DNA of 64,000 nucleotides from an uncultured Acidobacteriia bacterium (GTDB lineage Bacteria > Acidobacteriota > Terriglobia > Bryobacterales > Bryobacteraceae): NCBI GenBank assembly GCA_903881085.1, contig CAIRSA010000131.1:1-64000 (forward strand), given 5' to 3'. The notes beneath the pieces were generated by a model that worked only from the letters and a program-made list of their open reading frames with translations, was not told where the DNA came from and ran no database searches. The position numbers and the translations under genes are program-made. This document shows, in pieces, positions 1-9,800 of the stretch; within the stretch, counting starts at the first letter, position 1, and every line of letters begins with the position of its first letter.

Positions 1-132
1 ACGCGTTCTCCGGCTGGTTTGTTGACCGGTGGCTTCGGCTATGTGAATTACACGGCAATCACGTCTAATAGTGTTGGAGGCAACTTCCCATCGCCACGCA
101 CCATGCAAGTCGTAATGCGCTTCGAATTCTAG
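1..132 (+). CDS. TonB-dependent receptor, C-terminal fragment (5' end outside window)
   Basis: Reading from base 1, the last 43 codons end in a short strand finishing ...VVMRFEF followed by TAG. An aromatic last residue after a run of alternating hydrophobic residues is the usual end of an outer-membrane beta-barrel, and the GGFGYVNYT segment followed by a PSPRTMQ stretch matches the way Oar-like receptors of acidobacteria finish. The two complete receptors in this window end in the same style (AVKLLF, GLKINF). Receptor, CRTAC1 protein and TPR protein in a row is an arrangement I associate with acidobacterial genomes. Only the tail is visible, so the substrate cannot be judged. Confidence 0.65.
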   Translation, partial: TRSPAGLLTGGFGYVNYTAITSNSVGGNFPSPRTMQVVMRFEF

Positions 133-137
133 GCGTA

Positions 138-1742
138 TTGTTAGTTGGCGCGGGCTTTGCTGCTGCTCCGCCTATCGCATTTGAGGAGGTCGCCCGCAAG
201 GCCGGCCTCCTCTTTGTGTTGAAGAACGCGGAATCTGGCCAGTTTCATCAGATCGAACTGATGGGCGGCGGCGTGGCTGCGCTGGACTATAACAACGATG
301 GTTGCGCCGATATCTTCTTCACCAATGGCGCAGCCATTCCTTCGCTCAAGAAGACCGGCCCCGAATTCTACAACCGGCTCTATCGCAACAACTGCGATAT
401 GACCTTCACCGATGTGACCAGCGAAGCCGGCTTGCAGGGCGAAGGCTATTCGATGGCCGTGGCGGTGGGCGATTTCGATAACGACGGTTTCGCCGATATC
501 TTCGTTGCCGGCGTGGATCGAAATATCCTTTACCGAAATTTGGGCAACGGCAAGTTCCTGGATGTAACTTTGAAGTCCGGAGTGAGTGGTGATAAGCCGA
601 AGCCGTGGTCGGTTTCCTCCGGCTGGGTGGATTACGATAACGACGGATGGCTCGATCTGTTCGTGACCAACTACGTGGCGTGGGATCCGTCGAGGGAGCC
701 AAAATGCGGCAACCCTGATCAGCGATTCTATTGCCACCCCAATCAATATAAGGGCCTCGCCAATCAACTCTTCCACAACAATCACGATGGCACATTTACC
801 GATGTGTCAGCGAAGTCGGGCGTCGGTGCGCACATTGGCAAGGGCATGGGCGTGGCGTTCGCTGATATGGACGGCGACGGCTTCATGGACATCTTTGTGG
901 CCAACGATTCCGTGCGCGGCTTCCTGTTCCACAATCAGGGCAATGGAACTTTCAAAGAAGTTGGCCTGGAAACCGGCGTTGCGCTGCGTGACGATGGTGC
1001 GGCGATTGCTGGCATGGGCGCGGATTGGCGCGACTTCGATAACGACGGGCGTCCCGACATTGTAGTATCGGGCATGATCAACGATGGCTTCCTGCTGTTT
1101 CGCAATCGCGGCGCCAAGCGGGGTTTTGACGATCACAGCGAACGTTCTGGGCTGCTGATCGGCACGCGGCAACTGACCGGCTGGGGACTCGGCATGTACG
1201 ATTTTGATAACGATGGCTGGAAGGATCTGTTCTTCGCCAATGCCCACTTCACGCAGTTGGGGCATTTTCTGGGGCGCGATGCGGCGCTGCCGAACAGGGT
1301 GTTTCGCAACCAGGGCAACGGGCGGTTTGTCGATGTCGAAGCGCTTTCAGGCGCGGCTTTGCATCGCGGCGTGGCGTTCGCGGACTTCGATAACGATGGG
1401 CGGGTAGATGCGGTTGTTACTGCCATGAACGGCCCGGCCAAGTTGTATCGCAATGTATCAGGCGGCGCTGCCCACTGGCTGGCGGTGAAGTTGCGCGGCG
1501 TAAAATCGAACCGGCAAGGCTTGGGCGCTGAGGTGCGCGTGGTGCTGGAAGATGGGCGTAGTCTGTATAACCACGCGACCACGACAGTGGGTTATGGCAG
1601 TTCAAGCGAAGTAGTGGTGCGGTTCGGACTCGGAACGCAGAGCGCGGTTCAGCGATTGGAGGTTCACTGGCCCGGACGAAAAACACAGACGGTAAAGATA
1701 GCCGCGGTAGATAATATGGTCGAGGTGGTGGAAGAGCCATGA
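138..1742 (+). CDS. CRTAC1-type protein with FG-GAP/VCBS repeats and ASPIC/UnbV domain
   Basis: A secreted or surface protein of 534 residues. At least seven calcium-binding-type loops of the form D-x-D/N-x-D-G are visible (DYNNDG, DFDNDG, DYDNDG, DMDGDG and so on), marking an FG-GAP/VCBS seven-bladed beta-propeller. The C-terminal 90 residues, with NRQGLGAEVRV, form the ASPIC/UnbV domain that follows such propellers in CRTAC1-like proteins. The family's role is poorly defined; adhesion or extracellular ligand binding is inferred. The TTG at 138 lies 5 nt after the receptor stop, and the hydrophobic signal-peptide stretch (ILGVLLVGAGFAAA) extends upstream of it in the same frame, so the true start may be a rare codon further upstream overlapping the receptor gene. 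The stop overlaps the next ATG. Confidence 0.85.
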   Translation: MLVGAGFAAAPPIAFEEVARKAGLLFVLKNAESGQFHQIELMGGGVAALDYNNDGCADIFFTNGAAIPSLKKTGPEFYNRLYRNNCDMTFTDVTSEAGLQGEGYSMAVAVGDFDNDGFADIFVAGVDRNILYRNLGNGKFLDVTLKSGVSGDKPKPWSVSSGWVDYDNDGWLDLFVTNYVAWDPSREPKCGNPDQRFYCHPNQYKGLANQLFHNNHDGTFTDVSAKSGVGAHIGKGMGVAFADMDGDGFMDIFVANDSVRGFLFHNQGNGTFKEVGLETGVALRDDGAAIAGMGADWRDFDNDGRPDIVVSGMINDGFLLFRNRGAKRGFDDHSERSGLLIGTRQLTGWGLGMYDFDNDGWKDLFFANAHFTQLGHFLGRDAALPNRVFRNQGNGRFVDVEALSGAALHRGVAFADFDNDGRVDAVVTAMNGPAKLYRNVSGGAAHWLAVKLRGVKSNRQGLGAEVRVVLEDGRSLYNHATTTVGYGSSSEVVVRFGLGTQSAVQRLEVHWPGRKTQTVKIAAVDNMVEVVEEP

Positions 1743-2494
1743 TCTTGTGTTTGCTGCTTGCCCTCGCGCAATCTCACTCCAATTCTCCTGGATTTCCAGC
1801 TTACAAGCGAGCCAATGAGTTATTCGTAAACAAGCGCATGAACGAAGCACTGGCAGCGTTGGAACAGGCGCTTACAAAAGATGAGCGGCTGGTACCTGCG
1901 CTCACTCTCTACGCAAAAATAGCAATGGCGAGCAATCGTTATGACCTTGCCCGCAACAGCCTGGAGCGGGCACTGGAAGCGGACCCGAAGTCCGCGGATG
2001 CCCTGTTTCTATACGGTTTTCAGTTTTATCTACAGAACAATCTGCAAGACGCGCTGCCTGCGTTTGAAAAGGCCAGGCAGTTAAATCCAAAGGATTCCCG
2101 TGCCACATACTATCTGGGCTTGACCTATGAGAGTCTCGGCAGGCTGGAAGAGGCGCTGCCTTTGTACATGGCGGCAGGCGATGCCGCCGCTTACGTCAGC
2201 GGAACGCGGCTGTTAAACAGTATGGGAAGGCTTGACGAAGCCGCAAAGTGGATTCAAAAGGCATTGCAGTTGGAACCAGGCTCTCGAGACGCGCATTTTG
2301 AAGCTGCAAGACTGCTGCTGCGCGGCGAAGCGTTTTCCAAATCCGCAAAAGAGGCCGAGCGGGCGCTGGCGTTGGCGGGTGGATCCATTACCGATGCCCA
2401 GATTCATTTCCTGCTGATCAGGGCCTATCGCGATACTGATCCTGGAAAGTCGGCAGAACACGCAGCGGCTTTGCGGGCGATCACAGACCGGTAG
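1739..2494 (+). CDS. Exported TPR-repeat protein
   Basis: A 251-residue protein that starts within the stop of the CRTAC1 gene (ATGA overlap), so the two are almost certainly co-translated. The first 15 or so residues are hydrophobic and end near AQS, consistent with a signal peptide. From residue 30 onward there are five or so degenerate 34-residue tetratricopeptide repeats, recognisable from the A-L-x-x-A spacing and the D/N-P at repeat ends (EADPKSADAL, LNPKDSRAT, LEPGSRDAH). TPR proteins are scaffolds. Being coupled to a CRTAC1 protein suggests that it acts with the propeller protein in the periplasm. No enzymatic domain is seen. Confidence 0.85.
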   Translation: MILCLLLALAQSHSNSPGFPAYKRANELFVNKRMNEALAALEQALTKDERLVPALTLYAKIAMASNRYDLARNSLERALEADPKSADALFLYGFQFYLQNNLQDALPAFEKARQLNPKDSRATYYLGLTYESLGRLEEALPLYMAAGDAAAYVSGTRLLNSMGRLDEAAKWIQKALQLEPGSRDAHFEAARLLLRGEAFSKSAKEAERALALAGGSITDAQIHFLLIRAYRDTDPGKSAEHAAALRAITDR

Positions 2495-2509
2495 GTGCTA
2501 TTACAACCG

Positions 2510-3160
2510 CTATTCGATCCGGATTCCTAAGAGCGGAGCGAACAGCATCGCCTGGGTGAGATCGACCGTTGCTCCGCGGATGTCCTCGGCTGCAAGATGC
2601 AAGTCTTCCACCGCGGATCCGCGCAAATCCGCGTTCAACAACTTCACCTTGGACATCTCTGCATTTTGCAGGTTGCATTTGCGAAAGATGGAGCCGGTGA
2701 GATCTGCGCCAAGAAAGTCAGCTTCCGAAAAATTGCAGCGATCGAATTCAGCGGCCTTGAAACGCGCGTAGCGGAATTGGGAATAGCGCTGGTCGCCTTC
2801 GGAGATCAGGATGTCCTGGAAATCGGCTTCGCCGGCGCGCAGGCCTGTCATCCGGCAGTTGATGAACTCCACTCGGATGAAAGTAAGCCCACGCGTTTGC
2901 ATGTTCGCCAGATCGCAGTTGATGAGGCGGACGTCTTTCCAGAGCATGGATGAGAAGGCGCAATTGGCGAGTGAGACGCGCTCAAGCAAAGACGACTCGA
3001 TTCGCAGCGAACTATCTGCTGCCGCTTCGAGCCGTCCGCCTTCGATGTGACTTTCGTTGATGGTGATGTCGCGCGATGCAGCTGGCATTGCAGTCTGCGC
3101 CAGATCGCTTGGGAGATCTGGCTCACGGCGTTTGAATATAAATTTCTTGGGACTCTTCAA
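2510..3160 (-). CDS. Pentapeptide-repeat protein
   Basis: A 216-residue protein with a basic N-terminus (KKFIFKRRE) and, from about residue 60 to 205, consecutive A(D/N)LxX-type pentapeptides such as ADFQD, ADFLG, ADLTG, CNLQN, ADLRG. These fold into a right-handed quadrilateral beta-helix. No signal peptide is evident, so it is probably cytoplasmic. Some family members mimic DNA and protect gyrase, but nothing here points to that role. The start is a TTG with a weak upstream purine stretch; an ATG at 3088 would shorten it by 24 residues without touching the repeats. It is the last gene of the minus-strand run that contains the DUF1592/DUF1552 pair. Confidence 0.8.
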   Translation of the reverse strand: MKSPKKFIFKRREPDLPSDLAQTAMPAASRDITINESHIEGGRLEAAADSSLRIESSLLERVSLANCAFSSMLWKDVRLINCDLANMQTRGLTFIRVEFINCRMTGLRAGEADFQDILISEGDQRYSQFRYARFKAAEFDRCNFSEADFLGADLTGSIFRKCNLQNAEMSKVKLLNADLRGSAVEDLHLAAEDIRGATVDLTQAMLFAPLLGIRIE

Positions 3161-3187
3161 GTTTTCAGGTTACACGATGCAGACTGG

Positions 3188-3373
3188 TTAATGGCTGTCG
3201 CCGTCGTGGTCGGCGTCGCCACCCCCGCCGGCAATGGCGGCCTGTGCGGCCTTGCTCAACTGAACGGTGTCTTCAATGGGTTTGCTCTGGGCCTGCTTGG
3301 CCGGAGGCGCGGATTGCGGTGCCGAATAGGCATCGACTGGTGTTGCGGATCCAACACTGCTGATCGCTGACAT
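3188..3373 (-). CDS. Small protein of unknown function
   Basis: A 61-residue protein, MSAISSVGSATPV... ending in a Gly/Asp/His-rich tail (GGGGDADHDGDSH). The ATG at 3373 is preceded 11 nt upstream by AGGAG, and an earlier in-frame ATG at 3439 overlaps the DUF1552 stop and has no better site. The middle is Ala/Pro/Gln-rich and followed by IEDTVQLSKAAQAA, an amphipathic helix resembling the DTVxLSxAAQ segment of some small export-related and FlgM-like proteins; this is only a resemblance. It sits between the DUF1552 gene and the pentapeptide gene with short gaps, so it is likely co-transcribed. The His/Asp tail might bind metal. Confidence 0.5.
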   Translation of the reverse strand: MSAISSVGSATPVDAYSAPQSAPPAKQAQSKPIEDTVQLSKAAQAAIAGGGGDADHDGDSH

Positions 3374-3435
3374 GTAATTAGGTACTCCTGATGCACTTAT
3401 CGACCCATAGTTGGGAAGTTTGAATGTGAAAATGA

Positions 3436-4713
3436 TCAAAGATCTGAAATTAGATTTAACTTGCCCGTGGAATCACCCAGGTGGTCAAGCGGAACACCGG
3501 CCATATCCAACATGGCCAGGTGCAGGTTCGAAACAGGTGTATTTTTTGCGTATTTGACATGCCGTCCTGGGCGGATTTTGCTCTTCGCCCCGGCAATCAG
3601 CGTAGGAATATTGTTGTGGTCGTGTACGTTTGGATCGCCGATGGCCGCGCCGTATAATGCCACGGTATTATCGAGGAGCGTTCGGTCGCCTTCGCGCGTG
3701 GCCTTCAACTTATCCAGAAAATAGGCAAACTGCTCGACGTGAAATTCATTGATTTTAGCCACCTTTTCGATGGTTTCCGGATCGCCGCGATGGTGTGTGC
3801 AGGAGTGATGTGCTTCCGGCACGCCGGCTTCGGGATACGTCTGCAGGCCGCCTTCGCGGGCGAGCATAAACGTGATCACGCGCGTCGAATTCGAAGCGAA
3901 TGCAAGAAGGGAGAGATCGAATAGAAGCCGGCAATGCTCGCGATAACTTGGCGGAATGCCCGCGGGGGCTTGCGCACCGGCGGGAGCAGGCTGGGCACGC
4001 TCGATGCGTTGTTCCACTTCGCGAATTGAGGTGGCATATTCATCGAGTTTGCGGCGGTCTTCCGCGCCCAGGTCTTTTGACAAGCGCTGGGTTTCGTTTA
4101 ACGTCAGATCGAGCACGCTGCGGCGGGTCTGGCGCTGGGCGGGAGTCAACTGCGTGTCGCCGAATAGCCGTTCGAAAACCACTCGTGGATCCATCTCGGG
4201 CGGCATCGGTTGCGTTGCCGACTTCCACGAAATGCTCTGATAGACGCAGCTGTAGCTATCGCACGAACCGAGTTGGCGGCTGTCCTCGCAGGTGATTTCA
4301 AGCGAGGGTACGCGCGAAACCGACGCCAGGTGATTGGCTGCGATCTGGTCCATCGAGATGCCGCAGTGAATATCCGCTCCTTCGGTCTTGCGCGGATGCA
4401 CACCGGTCAAATACGACGAGGCTGCGCGGGCGTGGTCGCCGTTGCCATCGCCGAGTCCATTTCCGTTGTTGTCGGCTAAACCGCTCAGCACCAGGATCTG
4501 ATCGCGATGGCGCGTCAGCGGCTTTAACGTGCGCGGCAGTTCGAATTGGACGCCGGTGGTTGCGGGCGTCCAGTTCGGCATGTACTTGCCGCTGGGTGCA
4601 TAGACAATCATCATCCGCGATGGCGTTTCCGCGGGGGCCATTGCTTCGAGGAAGGGAAGTCCGATCGCGGCACCAGTGGCGCGCAGTAAGTGGCGTCTTG
4701 AAATGGTTTTCAT
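3436..4713 (-). CDS. DUF1552 family protein with Tat signal
   Basis: A 425-residue protein with an N-terminal twin-arginine motif (SRRHLLRATGAAIG) followed by a hydrophobic stretch, so it is exported folded. The body matches the DUF1552 family of planctomycetes and acidobacteria: an early IVYAPSGKYMPNW, a central DxSRxLGSC-like segment, the HHSCTHHRGDPE motif and a late HDHNNIPTLIAG. DUF1552 proteins are related to the DUF1501/sulfatase-like superfamily in layout and have no established activity. The ATG overlaps the stop of the DUF1592 gene (TAATG), which implies coupled translation and probably a joint complex. The family call is confident; the function is unknown. Confidence 0.88.
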   Translation of the reverse strand: MKTISRRHLLRATGAAIGLPFLEAMAPAETPSRMMIVYAPSGKYMPNWTPATTGVQFELPRTLKPLTRHRDQILVLSGLADNNGNGLGDGNGDHARAASSYLTGVHPRKTEGADIHCGISMDQIAANHLASVSRVPSLEITCEDSRQLGSCDSYSCVYQSISWKSATQPMPPEMDPRVVFERLFGDTQLTPAQRQTRRSVLDLTLNETQRLSKDLGAEDRRKLDEYATSIREVEQRIERAQPAPAGAQAPAGIPPSYREHCRLLFDLSLLAFASNSTRVITFMLAREGGLQTYPEAGVPEAHHSCTHHRGDPETIEKVAKINEFHVEQFAYFLDKLKATREGDRTLLDNTVALYGAAIGDPNVHDHNNIPTLIAGAKSKIRPGRHVKYAKNTPVSNLHLAMLDMAGVPLDHLGDSTGKLNLISDL

Positions 4714-6821
4714 TACTTAGTACCTCGCATCAGGAACGGGTCGCTTTCCACCGTGCCAAGTATCAATTCAGAGAACCGGTAGCCGCGGTCGCGCGTCTGC
4801 GCTGCCAGTTTGCGGATCGCAGGCCGGTCCGCGCCTTCCATGCCGCGGCCCGTGGCATAAGTGAGTATCTTTTCGGCCAGCGCCTCGGTCAACACATCTT
4901 TGTCTCTTGCCAGAATCGCTTTCAACTCGGCGGGCGTTGAGAACTTCGCTCCATTGGGAAGCACGCCCGATGCGTCTTCGTTGCGCCAACGGCCGATGGC
5001 ATCGTAGTTTTCCAGGCCGAAGCCAAGTGGATCCATGCGCGCATGGCAGCCTGCACAAACCGCATTGGCGCGATGCTTTTCCAGCTGTTGGCGCATGGTG
5101 CCGGAGTTCGCCGCGGTCTTCTCATCCAGTGGCGGAACGTTGGGCGGAGGCGGCGGGGGCGGCTGATTCAATACATTTTCCAAAACCCACTTGCCGCGAA
5201 TCACCGGGCTGGTTCGCGTTGGATAAGACGATACAGTCAGTACGCTTGCCTGGCCCAGAATGCCGCCGCGCTGATCGTTGTCCAACTCCACTCGGCGGAA
5301 CGCTTCGCCTTTCACGGATGTGTTGCCGTAATGGTTGGCGAGCCGTTCGTTCAGGAAGGTGAACCGCGCTGTGAGGAACTCCGGAATTGGCCTGTCCTCT
5401 TTCAGCATCGCGGCAAAAAACAGTTCGGTCTCTTTGCGCATGTCATCTGCCAGTTCGCCATTGAACATTGGAAAGAGCTTCGCATCTGGCTTCACGACGG
5501 AAAGATTGCGAAGTTGCAGCCACTGCCCTGCAAAGTTCTCGACAAAGGCAGAGGCGCGTGGGCTGGCGAGCATGCGCGAGGCCTGTTGGCGCAGGTTTGC
5601 GCGAAGGGTACCAGTGGCGGCTGCCCGAGTGAGCGCCTCATCAGGAAGGCTGCTCCACAGGAAATAGGAAAGCCGCGAAGCAAGTTCGAAATCGCCGACT
5701 CGCTCCGTGCGGAATAGAAAGTGAGGGGATATCAAAATCGCTTCGAGGGCAGCGCGCATGCCTTGTTCGAAACCCAGCCCGTTGCTGCTGGCCAAGCTGA
5801 GCAGGCCATCCATCTCGGAGGTCGAAACCGGCCTCCGCCAAGCCTTGCTCGCCAGCGGTTCCAGAATTTTGCGTGCGCATGCGGGTTGATGCTGGCCAGG
5901 AGCGTGGCCGCAAGCGAAGAACTTTTTGTACGCGCCAGTCTCTGCTGCGCGTGCGGTCTTTAAGGGACCGTAAACTTGCACATACTCCAGATATGGCGGA
6001 GGTCCTTTGAACTTCACGCCCGGCAAAACTTCTATCGTCGCTTCCACCCGATGCCGCCCTGCGGTGATCCAAATTCCATCGGTCTCAATGCCGCGATCGA
6101 TCTGGTAGTAGAAGGTCAGCGTTCGATCCTGCACCTGACGTCCATCCAGAAACAGTTTCAGGCGAGTCTGCAAGCCAGTGGGGAGCCCTTGAAAGAAGGC
6201 CGTACGCAATCGGTATTCGCCATCCACAGGAAATGCATGATCCACGCGCATGGTGAGTTGGCGATCCTGCCCGATGCGCTCTGCAAGATAGCGGCGCATC
6301 ACCGGCGGCACGGGTTCTGCGTCAATAGGGATCGCCGCTGCTGCGATGCGCTCAGCGGCTTTCAAATACCGCTCCGTTAGCGACGCATTTACGGAAAGCA
6401 CATTGCCGATATTGTCGAAGCCATAGCCGTATGGATCGGCCGGCAGATCCTCCGCAGGCAGCATGTCGATGCCCAGCAGATCGCGCACGGAGTTCGCAAA
6501 TTCGAAGCGCGTCAACCTGCGAGCAGTCACCTGCGCAGGCCGATGGAATGCGCCTTCAATCCAGATCGTCACCGCAAGCGACTGGGCCTGATCGGGCCGT
6601 GGGCGGCTCTTCGGAGGCATCTCGCCGCTTCGAATTCGGCGGGCAATCTGTTCCCAGCGATCGGGCTTGTCAGCGGAAAGCGACTGCACGCTGAACCCCG
6701 CGGCAGGATTCTTTTCGCCGTGGCAACCGGCGCAGTGCTGGCGCAGATAGGGCTGAACGGTTTCCTGAAAGGGATCGGCTGCGAGCAGGGGAAAGGCGGT
6801 GAGGATGAAGATTCGGAGCAT
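4713..6821 (-). CDS. DUF1592/DUF1588/DUF1587/DUF1585 protein with two CxxCH haem motifs
   Basis: A 702-residue exported protein built like the planctomycete multi-domain cytochrome proteins: signal peptide (MLRIFILTAFPLLAA), a cytochrome-type CAGCH in the first 50 residues with a downstream GEMPPKS loop, DUF1587 (RRLTRFEFANSVRDLLG), DUF1595 and DUF1592 in the middle, DUF1588 (proline run PPPPPPPNVPPL) and DUF1585 at the end with a second CAGCH. The ATG at 6821 was chosen because a longer reading frame to 6875 would run through a perfect 11-bp stem-loop. Two covalent c-type haems are expected, needing the Ccm machinery encoded at 37-43.6 kb. It is translationally coupled to the DUF1552 protein. 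The physiological role is not established. Confidence 0.88.
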   Translation of the reverse strand: MLRIFILTAFPLLAADPFQETVQPYLRQHCAGCHGEKNPAAGFSVQSLSADKPDRWEQIARRIRSGEMPPKSRPRPDQAQSLAVTIWIEGAFHRPAQVTARRLTRFEFANSVRDLLGIDMLPAEDLPADPYGYGFDNIGNVLSVNASLTERYLKAAERIAAAAIPIDAEPVPPVMRRYLAERIGQDRQLTMRVDHAFPVDGEYRLRTAFFQGLPTGLQTRLKLFLDGRQVQDRTLTFYYQIDRGIETDGIWITAGRHRVEATIEVLPGVKFKGPPPYLEYVQVYGPLKTARAAETGAYKKFFACGHAPGQHQPACARKILEPLASKAWRRPVSTSEMDGLLSLASSNGLGFEQGMRAALEAILISPHFLFRTERVGDFELASRLSYFLWSSLPDEALTRAAATGTLRANLRQQASRMLASPRASAFVENFAGQWLQLRNLSVVKPDAKLFPMFNGELADDMRKETELFFAAMLKEDRPIPEFLTARFTFLNERLANHYGNTSVKGEAFRRVELDNDQRGGILGQASVLTVSSYPTRTSPVIRGKWVLENVLNQPPPPPPPNVPPLDEKTAANSGTMRQQLEKHRANAVCAGCHARMDPLGFGLENYDAIGRWRNEDASGVLPNGAKFSTPAELKAILARDKDVLTEALAEKILTYATGRGMEGADRPAIRKLAAQTRDRGYRFSELILGTVESDPFLMRGTK

Positions 6822-6841
6822 TGCGCTCCATACATCATATA

Positions 6842-6872
6842 CAACGGGCCGCCGTGGGAGTGCGGCCCGTTG
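6842..6872 (-). terminator. Stem-loop after the TonB receptor gene
   Basis: A perfect 11-bp inverted repeat (caacgggccgc / gcggcccgttg) with a 9-nt loop, placed 13 nt past the receptor stop and 21 nt before the ATG of the DUF1592 gene. The T-run after it on the minus strand is poor (TTGTATAT), so it may attenuate or stabilise the mRNA end rather than stop transcription fully. Confidence 0.6.
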
Positions 6873-6884
6873 CATATTACCGGG

Positions 6885-9800
6885 CTAGAACAACAGCTTC
6901 ACGGCAAACTGAATCTGTCGAGCGGGGTAGGTGGAGGTGATGGTTCCGAAAGCCGAGCTGCTAGCGTTGCTGTTCGGCTGTTGGAAGTTGGTCTGGTTTA
7001 TGATATTGAAGGCTTCCGCGCGGAACTGCAAGCGCGAAGTTTCATTCCATAGGGTGAACGCCTTGTGCATACCCATATCCACCTGGATCAGCGGATAACC
7101 TTTGGCGCTATTGCGGATGGCGTTGCCCCACGGCTGGCTAGGATCGGTCGGGAGGCTTACGCAGGCCTTGTTCAGATAGGTGCTGACCGTGCGCTGACCT
7201 TCCGGCGTAACCGGATCGCAGGTCTGATTGGGGCGATAGTTGGGAAGTCCGGAAACCTGGAACTGCGGAGTCGGGCTGTAGGTCAAGTTGATCGGCAAGC
7301 CCGAAGCCATGGTGTTGATCGTGGTGAATTGCCATCCGCCGGCGATCGCCTGCATAACGGGATGAGCGCTGGCGCCGAAGCGGCGGCCTTTGCCGAAGGG
7401 CAATTCGTATACAATCGACGCAGTGTTGTTGATGGGCTGATTGTAGTTTGATGTACCCCATTCGCCCCTGATGTTCGCGTAGTTCACGCGGGAGTTATCT
7501 CCGCCGGCAGTTTCCAGGTGACCAGCCGCATTGTCCTTGGTGTCAGAGTAGCTGAAGGAGTTCAGGAAGAACAGGCCGTTGCCAAATCGTTTTTCCAACT
7601 TCATTTGGAGAGCATTGTACTTGCTGTTGCCGGCGCCAAATGCCACTTCGATTGCGGAGAAGTTCTGCACAGGGCGGCGAGCCTGCAGGGAAAGGTTCGT
7701 GCTGGCCGTGTTGGGAGCAGCCTGATTGTAATCGGCCAGAATCATGAGGTGTACGCCGCGGTTGCCAACATAGGCCACATCGAGCAACAGATCCTTAGCC
7801 AATTCATGCTGCACGCTGACGTGCCAGCTTTCCACATAACCGGTGGGGTTATCGCGTGGAATGTAGCGGGCCTGTGCGCGAAGGGGATCGAAATTGGCAG
7901 GCGAGGCGAAGCCGTCCGGATAACCGAAGCTAGTCGGGCGGAAGCAGCTCTGCGGCGGCGCGCTGGGCGTTTTGCAGATGCCTTGGCTGGGAATCTGATC
8001 GATGGCGGCATCAACGATGTTCGGACCATTGTATGCCAGCAGGTTTTCGCCGCCCAGGCGGTTGAACTGTTGGTAGCTGAGGCCGTAAGCGCTACGGATC
8101 ACGGTCTTGCGGCCGAATGGACGATACGCCACGCCAACGCGCGGGGCGAAGTTGTTGTACTTCGGATCCTGCAGTGAGCGTTCATAGAGACTGCCCGATT
8201 TTGCCTGGATCAATGATTTGGTTGCGGGATCGAAGTTTGCCAGGCGGTTGTCGGCAACCCACTGCGGCGAGGCAAATTCATAGCGCAGACCAAGGTTCAG
8301 CGTCAGGCGATCATTCACTTTGAAATCGTCCTGGAAGTAGGCGAAGTGCATGAACTGCTTGTAGTCAACAACTGCCAAATTGTTCAATTCGTAATGGCTG
8401 GGCGCACCGAACATGAAGTCAGCCAGACCCCAGGCCTGATTTTGCAGGGTGGTGTTGAGTGCTGAACCCGCGACCTTGCTGAAGCTGCCGTTGTATTGGA
8501 AGTTTCCATATGACGGATTGAAGTCATCAATCGCAGTGGTGAGATTCAGATACTCGTAGCCGACTTTCAGCGTATGGCGATTCATAATGTGCGTCAGGTT
8601 GACCTTGGGGTTGATCGAAAATGGATTCTGGAACTGAGGGTTCGAGCCCTGGCGTCCGAACTGGTCGAAGCCTTGCACATTGGTTTGATTGAGTGCGCCT
8701 GCAACCAGCTTGTCAGTCGGAAGGCCAGGGATTCCAATCAGAAGGCTGGGTTCTCCAAGGCCGAGGGGGGACTTGCCACCTTCTACCCAACTGAACGCCA
8801 GTCGCGCGTCCAACACGGTCTTGCTGTTGAACATGTAGCTGACACCCGGATCCAACTGTTGGTTGAAGATGTGGACATTGCCATTGTTGTTGCCGCCAGC
8901 CGGGCCGGGGATGTTACCCGGAACGAAGATGTCGTCCACACGATGGCTGTAACGGGTGAACATCGTCAACTTGGAATTTGCATAGTAGTCGATGCGGAAG
9001 TCACCCTTGTTGTCGTTGACGGTCCCCTTAGGCAGGGACTGGAAGTTGTTCGCATTATTGACGGTAACTGAGTTCGGAAGGGGCAGGGCATTCAGAATCG
9101 CCTGCGTGGAGGGAAGGATTGCGGATGCAGGAATGATACCGCTGGAGTAAACCTCGCCAGTCAGGGGATTCATCACCGCCGTGCCGAGGTTGCCCTTGCG
9201 TTGATCCAGGGTTGGCAGCGTAGCGTAGGCCAACTGGCTCTGCGAGCGTCGCAGGCTTTCGAAATCGGCAAAGATAAAGAGTTTGTCCTTGATGATTGGG
9301 CCACCGGCGGAGATGCCAAACTGGTTCTGATTGAAGGTCGGCTTCACGTTGCCCAGTGGCTTGAAGAAACCCACCGCATTCAGTTCGGTGTTGCGCAGGT
9401 ATTCCCACAATGAGCCATGCAGCTTGTTGGTGCCGCTCTTGGTGGTAGCGATGATTACCGCGCCGGATGCGCGTCCGTACTCAGCGCTGAAGTTGTTGGT
9501 GACGACGCGGAATTCCGCAACCGCGTCAGGGTTGATCTGCACAATCTGATTGGAGAAGCCCTGGTTGCTGGTACCGTAGGCGTTGTTGTCCACGCCATCG
9601 AGCAGGAAGTTGTTTGATTCGCTGCGCTGGCCGTTGACGTTATAGGAAGCGTCACGGCTGGCGAGCGAGGTCACGTCCTGCAGCAGCGACTTGCGAACGC
9701 CAGGAACCAGCAGCGTCAAGTCAGCATAAGAGCGGCCGTTTAGCGGCAGGTTGGTGGTTTCATGAGAACCGATCACTTCGCCGCGATCGCTGGTATCGGT

